A stretch of DNA of 24,495 nt. It comes from a virus. Under the pieces are notes generated by a model. It ran no database searches, had not been told where the DNA came from, and saw only the letters and a list, made by a program, of their open reading frames with translations. Positions within the stretch are counted from its first letter, which is position 1. Each line of letters begins with the position of its first letter. The stretch covers positions 1 to 24,495 of the IMG/VR virus record IMGVR_UViG_3300044701_000927; one strand, written 5' to 3'. Both the position numbers and the translations under genes were made by a program. Below, piece after piece: positions 13,965 through 18,674 of the stretch.

Positions 13965-14461
13965 TGGCAATATTCCCAGCAATCGAACCTGCAGCTCGCA
14001 GCTACGACCTGGGAGCCTACCCACTTGTGGAACAGCCTTCGCTGAGCGCTGGGATTGTGCGATTTAAGCACGGTTTTGAGCCTTTTGACTATCGCCTAAA
14101 TTTAGATTTTGCCTATTTGACTGATGCGCAGGCTGCTGAAATTCGGGATCATTTTGAGATTCAAGCGGGCAGCCATCGCTCATTTCAGCTTCCTTCAGAC
14201 ATCTGGAAAGGGCACACATTTAGCGGCAATGTTTTTCCAGTAGGCACTCGCTGGCGGTATGCAGAATCCATCGAAGAAACGCACCATGAGATCGGACGCT
14301 ATAGCATCAAAGTCGCGCTGGTATCCGACGGCAAATACAAAGCTGCTGAGCTCGACCCCGTAACCGCAAGTTTCGCACCGGGCACTGCGTTCATCCAGGC
14401 TGGTAGCTTCAGCGTATCTGTAGCGGCTAGCCTTGTGAGTGGAACCGCAACCGGAGCGTAG
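13964..14461 (+). CDS. fibre-base paralogue without LamG domains (minor tail protein)
   Basis: This 165-residue protein is homologous along most of its length to the first 125 residues of the LamG adhesin (MAIFPAIEPAARSY against MATFPALKPSTRTF, both followed by G-x-YP and LT-(D/E)-A). Both continue into a Ser/Thr/Ala linker with the shared string ASLVSG, but here the protein stops. It therefore looks like a tail-attachment base with no adhesin head: either a separate structural subunit at the tail tip or the remnant of a fibre that lost its distal domain. No broken frame is seen downstream. ATG 13964 overlaps the upstream stop. Its TAG overlaps the next GTG by one base. Confidence 0.72.
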   Translation: MAIFPAIEPAARSYDLGAYPLVEQPSLSAGIVRFKHGFEPFDYRLNLDFAYLTDAQAAEIRDHFEIQAGSHRSFQLPSDIWKGHTFSGNVFPVGTRWRYAESIEETHHEIGRYSIKVALVSDGKYKAAELDPVTASFAPGTAFIQAGSFSVSVAASLVSGTATGA

Positions 14462-14595
14462 TGGCAGTCCGCAGTAAAACCGGCACTGGTGCAGTGCTGC
14501 ATCAACCCGGCAAGCCCAAACTTACCCGGCAAGGACAAGGCAAACGCAGCAAGCCAAATCACGGGCGTAAAAAACTGCGCGGTCAAGGCCGTTAG
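14461..14595 (+). CDS. 44-residue highly basic protein
   Basis: GTG 14461 overlaps the upstream stop (TAGTG) and the gene ends at TAG 14593-14595. The product is almost entirely Lys, Arg, Gly, Gln, Ser and Pro, with the repeated pattern T-R-Q-G-Q-G-K-R-S-K, P-N-H-G-R-K-K, R-G-Q-G-R. Similar tiny basic proteins with R-Q-G-x-G-K repeats occur in cyanophage structural regions as I recall them, with no assigned function. The charge suggests nucleic acid binding or packing in the virion. Its stop codon is the first three bases of the TAGAAT element for the next gene, so coding and promoter sequence are fused. Confidence 0.65.
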   Translation: MAVRSKTGTGAVLHQPGKPKLTRQGQGKRSKPNHGRKKLRGQGR

Positions 14596-14598
14596 AAT
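14593..14598 (+). promoter_or_regulatory. -10-like element TAGAAT, 21 bases before the start at 14620
   Basis: TAGAAT includes the stop codon TAG of the upstream basic protein and lies exactly 21 bases before ATG 14620, the first gene of the lysis region. Same hexamer and same spacing as at 13521. Confidence 0.55.
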
Positions 14599-14619
14599 CA
14601 AACTACGCGCACCTGCATC

Positions 14620-14895
14620 ATGATTGAAGTCATCGCCGCAGTTGCTGGCGCCAGTATTTCGGTCGCCGCCATGGGCGCGATGGGTTTTAGTAAACGTAAC
14701 GACGAGGCCAGAGACGCCGTCATCCGTCTCACCTCTGCCGTAGAGCACATCGCCACCCAGCTCGAAATCCTCCACACCGACATCAAGGAAGACCGCCGCG
14801 AAACCTTTACCCGCCTCAACACCGTCGAGCAACGGGTCGCCAAAATCGAAGCCAAAGATATGAAATGGGAAGGCCAAGAACGCCGAAAATTTTGA
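14620..14895 (+). CDS. small membrane protein with coiled coil (holin or lysis accessory candidate)
   Basis: This 91-residue protein has one N-terminal membrane segment (about residues 3-22, IEVIAAVAGASISVAAMGAM) followed by a charged helix with heptad-like hydrophobics (about 27-80), predicted to form a coiled coil, and a basic end. Position at the head of the region leading to the endolysin suggests a lysis role: holin, pinholin or spanin-like. One membrane helix is compatible with some holins but does not prove it. A structural anchor is also possible. ATG 14620 is preceded by ATC and no Shine-Dalgarno. Confidence 0.6.
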   Translation: MIEVIAAVAGASISVAAMGAMGFSKRNDEARDAVIRLTSAVEHIATQLEILHTDIKEDRRETFTRLNTVEQRVAKIEAKDMKWEGQERRKF

Positions 14896-14905
14896 ATCCC
14901 GCCCC

Positions 14906-15097
14906 GTGAGCAATACAACCCAGACAACCGACTTGGGACAGGGCTTTACCCTCGATCAACTGGAATCCCCCCAAGGCCACATCTACTACCGCGTCTGCAC
15001 CCGCGGAACCTGTAGATATGCTGAAGATCATTACATGTGCATGATGTACGCCGAAGCCATGGGCTGGCTACCTCCGCACAAGCAACCTACTGGCTAG
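14906..15097 (+). CDS. small protein of unknown function
   Basis: A 63-residue protein read from GTG 14906, preceded by CCC. It has C32 and C36 in the context YRVCTRGTCRY, followed by a His/Cys/Met-rich segment (EDHYMCMMYAEAMGWLPPHK). The C-x3-C and H-x2-C spacing might bind a metal, but I do not recognise the family. It lies 10 bases after the membrane protein gene, so it is probably co-transcribed. Its 3' end overlaps by 11 bases the 3' end of the leftward HNH gene. Confidence 0.55.
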   Translation: MSNTTQTTDLGQGFTLDQLESPQGHIYYRVCTRGTCRYAEDHYMCMMYAEAMGWLPPHKQPTG

Positions 15098-15395
15098 TCC
15101 ACCACCGAATCGCATCTTCCAGGTGGGGCTCCCAAAACTCCTGCTGCCTGAACCACAACGCCCACTCGCTGGAACTCTTCTTGCTGTTGCAGGAAAAACA
15201 GCAGGCAACCAAGTTCGTAACGGTGGTTTCACCGCCTTTGACCTTGGGACGGACATGGTCCAAAGTACCGGACTTACCTAGAGCTTCCCTGCAGTAGGCA
15301 CATTTGTAGTCCCAGCCCTTAAGGATCTGCTCCCTAAACCTGGCCTTGGCTTCCCTCTTCCTTAAAAATCCGTGTTGCTCGTCGATGTAATCCAC
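15087..15395 (-). CDS. HNH endonuclease on the opposite strand within the lysis region
   Basis: The 102-residue product has an N-terminal basic helix (LRKREAKARFREQILKGW), zinc Cys pairs C32-x2-C35 and C66-x2-C69, and the HNH core D46-H47, N61 and N70 in LDHVRPKVKGG, TNLVACC and SCNSKK. This is the HNN variant of the fold common in cyanobacteria and cyanophages. The frame is open to 15491, but residues before VDYIDEQHGF are hydrophobic and unlike the family, and a rightward promoter-like element lies in that part, so I prefer the GTG at 15395. It is oriented against its neighbours, as mobile HNH genes often are. It could be a homing-type nuclease or serve in DNA packaging or host DNA breakdown. 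It is not next to a terminase here. Confidence 0.82.
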   Translation of the reverse strand: MDYIDEQHGFLRKREAKARFREQILKGWDYKCAYCREALGKSGTLDHVRPKVKGGETTVTNLVACCFSCNSKKSSSEWALWFRQQEFWEPHLEDAIRWWTSQ

Positions 15396-15464
15396 ATCGA
15401 GTAGCAGCTGCCCAAACGGTAGCAAGCAAAACAACGCCCTGCTTCCAAAAACCCTTGCAACGGC

Positions 15465-15476
15465 TACACTTACACA
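15465..15476 (+). promoter_or_regulatory. -10-like tandem TACACT/TACACA before the lysis gene at 15498
   Basis: TACACT (15465-15470) is immediately followed by TACACA (15471-15476). The second hexamer is exactly 21 bases before GTG 15498, the first is 27. The site supports a new rightward unit starting after the inserted HNH gene. Confidence 0.45.
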
Positions 15477-15497
15477 GAGAACCTGGGGCATCCAGTC

Positions 15498-15695
15498 GTG
15501 AGTGAGCGAGCCTTACTACTTAAGTGCATCGTCTCTTTCTACGCGATCGCCGTAGTGGTTTTTACTGCCGATTTGGGTGTCTGCGAACTACGCCGTCCTG
15601 GTACGTGCGATTCTTCCCGGGGACGTCTTGAGGGAGCATTAACCGCAGCTCCAGGATCTCTACTAGCTTTATTAGTAGACACGTCAAAACGATGA
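15498..15695 (+). CDS. small membrane protein, holin candidate
   Basis: The 65-residue product has a clear membrane segment at about 7-26 (LLKCIVSFYAIAVVVFTADL), a short loop with C29 and C37, and a second moderately hydrophobic stretch at about 44-60 (LEGALTAAPGSLLALLV). Two short membrane segments upstream of an endolysin are what a class II holin would look like. The charged end (DTSKR) also fits. The translation is coupled to the next gene by an ATGA overlap. A holin call is an inference from topology and position. Confidence 0.6.
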   Translation: MSERALLLKCIVSFYAIAVVVFTADLGVCELRRPGTCDSSRGRLEGALTAAPGSLLALLVDTSKR

Positions 15696-15958
15696 AACTC
15701 TTTCTCGTCGAACTTGGCCGCGCCCTGATGCGCCTCGCCCTTGACCGCGCTGTCCGCGAAGGGCTACCCCGCATCTACAAGCGCCTGGACGTCGAACTAC
15801 CGAACATCCTCCTGAATGGGACACCTGAGCAGGTCAAGTCCGAGATCACTGGTGCCATCGCCGCGACGACGCACAAAATCCCAGAAAAATCTCAGGTCGA
15901 GGCAGTCATCGGTCTATACAGTCCGGTAAGTGCGGCCATACGCGCCTTCACAAAATGA
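15692..15958 (+). CDS. lysis-region protein of unknown function
   Basis: This 88-residue protein begins with an amphipathic basic helix (MKLFLVELGRALMRLALDRA), continues with REGLPRIYKRLDVELPNIL and ends with a helix of mixed character. No membrane segment is long enough to be certain, and I recognise no motif. It overlaps the upstream holin-like gene (ATGA) and the endolysin gene downstream (ATGA), so it belongs to a three-gene lysis operon. It could be an antiholin, a regulator or an accessory factor. This is inference from context. Confidence 0.6.
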   Translation: MKLFLVELGRALMRLALDRAVREGLPRIYKRLDVELPNILLNGTPEQVKSEITGAIAATTHKIPEKSQVEAVIGLYSPVSAAIRAFTK

Positions 15959-17076
15959 GCGGCCAGCAATCCATCCGTCTCCTGGATCTGTGCCGTTTCT
16001 ACCGGGCACTGCCGCATCAGATGGCGGCAATCCAGGAGCTGGAAGCCACCATCAACAAGGCCAACCCTCACATCCTGAACCGCAATCAAGCCTGGTTCAA
16101 AACCTGGAGCCAAAGCGGCAAAATCCTTGAAGCCACCAACGACTGGAACGGCATCACCAAGGCAGCCCGCATCGCAGGCGCCAAATTCCCCGAACTGGTC
16201 GCAGCCCAGTGGGCCCTGGAATCCAACTACGGCAAAGCCGTATCAGCCCGCAACAACTTTTTCGGCTTGAAGGGCGAAGGTAATTCCGCCCTCACCCAAG
16301 AATTCATCAATAACCAGTGGATCACAATTAGCGACCAGTTCATCAACTTCCCCGACGTCCAAACCTGCATCAACTACCTTGTTGACCGCTGGTACAAAGA
16401 CTTCAAAACCTACCAGGGCTGCAACAACGCCACCGACCGCAACAAAGCAGCCAGGATGCTGCAGGATCAGGGGTATGCCACAGACCCCAACTACGCCGAA
16501 AAACTCATAAAAATCATGAACCAGCAGGCTCCTGTGACGGAGTCCGCCGGAGCCCACACGCTGAAAGTCCCCTACGAATACCAACTCGACAACAAATCCG
16601 GCCAGGGCTACCGGGAATGTTTCAGCTCCAGCTGCGCAATGGTTGCACGCTACTGGGGCAAGATCGGCAACGACGACGCCTACAACGTGATCCGTCGCAA
16701 GTACGGCGACAGCACTGACGTCCACGCCCAACTCAACACGCTACGCGAACTTGGCCTCCGGGCCACCTTTATCCAAGATGGGACGGCTAGTGCTCTGGAG
16801 AACGAAATCCGCAACGGCTACCCAGCGCCGGTCGGCTGGCTCCACCGCGGTCCTGTATCTGCTCCGAGCGGCTCTGGTCACTGGAGTGTGGTTATCGGAT
16901 TCACGCCAACCCACTTCATCCACAACGACCCGAACGGCGAAGCCGACCTCGTAAAAGGTGGCTACGTGAGCAACAAAGGCGGCTCAGGCATTGCATACTC
17001 CAGGAAGAACTGGCTCCCCCGCTGGCTCATCGACGGTTCCGATTCCGGCTGGTTCCTGAAAATCCGCCCTTCCTGA
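15955..17076 (+). CDS. two-domain endolysin: glucosaminidase plus C39-like cysteine peptidase
   Basis: The 373-residue protein starts with a helix-rich segment (1-55). Residues about 62-190 form a FlgJ/glucosaminidase-type lysozyme domain: WALESNYGKA with catalytic Glu89, then ARNNFFGLKGE (N-N-x-F-G-(I/L)-K-G), and YLVDRWYKDF and RNKAARMLQDQGYATDPNYA typical of the domain end. Residues about 204-373 form a C39-like papain-fold peptidase domain: YRECFSSSCAMVARYWG with candidate nucleophile Cys222, GHWSVVIGF with His309, and HNDPNGE with Asp325. No signal peptide is seen, so a holin is needed. It would cut glycan strands and peptide cross-links of the cyanobacterial wall. ATG 15955 overlaps the previous stop, and the next gene starts one base after its stop. 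Confidence 0.87.
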   Translation: MSGQQSIRLLDLCRFYRALPHQMAAIQELEATINKANPHILNRNQAWFKTWSQSGKILEATNDWNGITKAARIAGAKFPELVAAQWALESNYGKAVSARNNFFGLKGEGNSALTQEFINNQWITISDQFINFPDVQTCINYLVDRWYKDFKTYQGCNNATDRNKAARMLQDQGYATDPNYAEKLIKIMNQQAPVTESAGAHTLKVPYEYQLDNKSGQGYRECFSSSCAMVARYWGKIGNDDAYNVIRRKYGDSTDVHAQLNTLRELGLRATFIQDGTASALENEIRNGYPAPVGWLHRGPVSAPSGSGHWSVVIGFTPTHFIHNDPNGEADLVKGGYVSNKGGSGIAYSRKNWLPRWLIDGSDSGWFLKIRPS

Positions 17077-17077
17077 A

Positions 17078-17305
17078 ATGCGCGAGAACAACCTCGAACC
17101 ACGCCTGGAGCACCAGCTAACGCAGTACGCCCAGGACAAGCACCTGGAAGAACTACATTACTGCGGCCACTTCGACAAGCTCCTCGAAGCAGCCAAACTC
17201 CTGAACCAGCTCTACTACATGGAGCGCATCAAGACCGACTGGGCCCTCCGAGAGGCCAGCAACAATCTCAGCGCCCTATGCGGTTACGACCGAGACTCCT
17301 GTTGA
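17078..17305 (+). CDS. small helical protein, last rightward gene
   Basis: This 75-residue protein consists mostly of charged helices (LEPRLEHQLTQYAQDKHLEE, then KLLEAAKLLNQLYYMER, then DWALREASNNLSALCG). The pattern of paired Leu/Glu helices with DWA-x-R-E-A is a recurrent small phage protein as I recall it, without known function. It begins one base after the lysin stop and ends the rightward arm. Its last 22 bases overlap the 3' end of the first leftward gene. No terminator hairpin is visible at this convergence. Confidence 0.6.
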   Translation: MRENNLEPRLEHQLTQYAQDKHLEELHYCGHFDKLLEAAKLLNQLYYMERIKTDWALREASNNLSALCGYDRDSC

Positions 17306-17676
17306 GCCGCTACAAACAATCCTGTGTACAGGCCGTGCATGGGGTGGCTTTTATCCAGGCGCCCATCCTTTTCGTACAAATACTCCAGGTAATCCTGACG
17401 TGACTGGTCCTGTGCAACGGACAGTTTCGACGAATTAACGGACGTGTTCATAAGTTTTCGATTGCGTTTGTAACGCAAACTTTTCAGTACAGAACTACTG
17501 GTGTAAGACCGCACCAGCTTCGGTTTGACCGTTGCCTGGGGCACCAGGACAACCGCATCACGATACAACCGCTGCGCTTTTTCGGTTGCAATCTCAATAG
17601 TCTCCCCCTGGAACGCCTTCCGCCATGGCGCCTTCCCGGGAAGCTGCACCTCCAGCTCAAACCACGGACTAGGCAT
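17284..17676 (-). CDS. unknown protein at the 3' end of the leftward arm
   Basis: A 130-residue product. The N-terminal third (WFELEVQLPGKAPWRKAFQG, then EIATEKAQRLY) reads as a small alpha/beta unit. The middle is very basic (VKPKLVRSY, KSLRYKRNRK). The C-terminus has an acidic helix (QDYLEYLYEKDGRL). I recognise no family. ATG 17676 has a purine-rich AAGAAAG directly upstream and overlaps the previous gene by 8 bases. It converges with the rightward gene ending at 17305. The basic middle could bind nucleic acid, but that is speculative. Confidence 0.6.
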   Translation of the reverse strand: MPSPWFELEVQLPGKAPWRKAFQGETIEIATEKAQRLYRDAVVLVPQATVKPKLVRSYTSSSVLKSLRYKRNRKLMNTSVNSSKLSVAQDQSRQDYLEYLYEKDGRLDKSHPMHGLYTGLFVAAQQESRS

Positions 17677-17902
17677 CTTTCTTTGCAGTTAGCCAAGACT
17701 TGGGGTAATCGGGCTCTTCCACAGCCTGGATTATGGCCATGTTGCCCGTGGTCTCTTCCACGAATCGAGCAGCTTTAACCGCCCGTTCGTACACCACCCA
17801 CGACCCAGCCTCTTCCTTTTCTTTGGTAAACCAGACGTGGCGCGTATCCGCCTGGACCGCCCCCACATAAAAACCACCGCTCAAGACAACGTAGCGAGTC
17901 AT
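17669..17902 (-). CDS. small unknown protein
   Basis: A 77-residue alpha/beta protein: strands TRYVVLSGGFYVGAVQ and RHVWFTKEKEEAG, then helix ERAVKAARFVEETT and strand GNMAIIQAVE. The sequence resembles no enzyme I can name. The strand-strand-helix-strand order suggests a compact single domain. An inverted repeat with an ACAGTAGC half, shared with the operator-like site at 18272, lies 24-38 bases upstream, so it may be under the same control as the RHH gene. Confidence 0.6.
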   Translation of the reverse strand: MTRYVVLSGGFYVGAVQADTRHVWFTKEKEEAGSWVVYERAVKAARFVEETTGNMAIIQAVEEPDYPKSWLTAKKDA

Positions 17903-17925
17903 TCCGAGTCACCTAACCTCAGGGG

Positions 17926-17940
17926 CTGTGTAACAGTAGC
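17926..17940 (-). promoter_or_regulatory. operator-like inverted repeat upstream of the gene at 17902
   Basis: CTGT-gta-ACAG is an 11-base perfect inverted repeat (17926-17936). It continues into AGTAGC, so that ACAGTAGC (17933-17940) matches 18279-18286 exactly, in the same orientation and at a similar distance from a leftward start codon. Low-GC DNA (17945-17995) flanks it. A binding site for the RHH protein encoded at 17997-18254 is an inference. Confidence 0.35.
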
Positions 17941-17996
17941 CGATACCGGTACTCTGAATCAGAATTATTGCAATTTACAACTGAGTCTTATGCGTC

Positions 17997-18254
17997 TCAC
18001 TCTTCTTGTTGCTTGGATCGCTGTCTTCCCTCAACCCGCCTTTTCACCGATTCTGCCCAGGCGGCTTGATCTGCTGCCGCAGCCGCCTTGTACTCAGATG
18101 CTGGGAATGCTTTTTCCAGTGCCGCGTACACCATCTCCCGCATCAATGCCGTGGGACGCTTGCCCTCTTGTGTAGCCAGCTGCTCCAGCAACCCGTAACG
18201 ATGCCTGTCGAGCAGCAACTGGCAGTAAAACTTTTGTCCGTGACGAAGAGGCAT
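17997..18254 (-). CDS. ribbon-helix-helix-like DNA-binding protein
   Basis: The 85-residue protein starts with a strand (KFYCQLLLDRHRYGLL) followed by two helices (EQLATQEGKRPTALMREMVY and ALEKAF), which is the ribbon-helix-helix (CopG/MetJ) layout. The turn G-K-R-P-T-A matches the (G/x)-x-(S/T)-x-(S/T) break between the RHH helices. The C-terminal half is Ala/Glu/Lys-rich and helical. Such proteins dimerise and bind short inverted repeats. A perfect one, CTGCTAC-aca-GTAGCAG, lies 17-34 bases upstream of its ATG, so autoregulation is likely. The surrounding genes are small and early-type. Confidence 0.68.
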   Translation of the reverse strand: MPLRHGQKFYCQLLLDRHRYGLLEQLATQEGKRPTALMREMVYAALEKAFPASEYKAAAAADQAAWAESVKRRVEGRQRSKQQEE

Positions 18255-18271
18255 CCAACTGGCGGTCTACT

Positions 18272-18288
18272 CTGCTACACAGTAGCAG
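18272..18288 (-). promoter_or_regulatory. perfect inverted repeat CTGCTAC-aca-GTAGCAG, probable operator of the RHH gene
   Basis: A 7-base perfect arm pair with a 3-base centre, in the 47-base gap between the leftward genes ending at 18302 and starting at 18254. On the minus strand it includes TACTGT, a -10-like hexamer 24 bases from the start codon, so a bound protein would block transcription initiation. It is too short and has no T tract, so it is not a terminator. Confidence 0.55.
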
Positions 18289-18301
18289 AAAACACAGCCG
18301 C

Positions 18302-18505
18302 TCACCAACGCGCAGGACTATCCACCTTCTTTTCCCACGCCTGGGACTGCGCTTTCCGTGCGCCGGACCGCTGTTTGCTGCAGCCTCGCCTAATGTCGTA
18401 GGCCCATTCGAGAAACATGGCCGCACGCTGCAAATCCGCCGTAGTAGCACGACGGACCGCAGCGTACAGCCGTTCCAGGATGATCTCCCTACCAGTCTTC
18501 GCCAT
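18302..18505 (-). CDS. small helical basic protein of unknown function
   Basis: This 67-residue protein is read from ATG 18505, the internal Met that follows the end of the upstream gene. The longer frame to 18601 lies over the upstream gene and is unlikely. The N-terminal helices (GREIILERLYAAVRRATT and LQRAAMFLEWAYDIRRG) are followed by a Lys/Arg-rich tail. GGGG directly before ATG and an overlap of 17 bases with the upstream gene suggest translational coupling. No family is recognised. The small size and charge could fit a DNA-binding or inhibitor protein, but this is a guess. Confidence 0.55.
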   Translation of the reverse strand: MAKTGREIILERLYAAVRRATTADLQRAAMFLEWAYDIRRGCSKQRSGARKAQSQAWEKKVDSPARW

Positions 18506-18674
18506 CCCCACACTCTGGCACCAGTGCAATCTTGACGACGGTTCTGTCTGGAAACATCGCCATCGCCTGCCTGTGCGCCAGAAAAGAATCCTCCGCTTCA
18601 ACCTCCACTTGGTAGATAAGTTGTCCCCTCGATCGCATTGTTACGGCAAAACGCCGTACTCCTCGGTTAATCAT
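18489..18674 (-). CDS. small beta-rich protein directly after the DNA polymerase
   Basis: A 61-residue product from ATG 18674, which overlaps the polymerase stop (ATGA) and has a good GGAGG 6 bases upstream, one of the clearest Shine-Dalgarno sequences in the window. The protein reads as strand (RRFAVTMRSRGQLIYQVEVE), helix (EDSFLAHRQAMAMF) and strand (RTVVKIALVPE). This short strand-helix-strand form is known from several small phage proteins that follow the polymerase. The function is unknown. The Shine-Dalgarno and overlap imply co-expression with polymerase. Confidence 0.65.
   Translation of the reverse strand: MINRGVRRFAVTMRSRGQLIYQVEVEAEDSFLAHRQAMAMFPDRTVVKIALVPECGDGEDW

Noticed and set aside
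14299-14913. 204-residue leftward open frame across the fibre-base and lysis genes
   Set aside because: It crosses several tightly packed rightward genes and a promoter-like element. No domain and no start context.
15543-15550. Single copy of GCGATCGC, the HIP1 palindrome abundant in many cyanobacteria
   Set aside because: One copy in 24.5 kb is close to chance, so it neither supports nor excludes a cyanobacterial host.
18094-18513. 139-residue leftward open frame over the RHH and neighbouring gene
   Set aside because: It overlaps two better-supported genes in another frame and the operator-like repeat.
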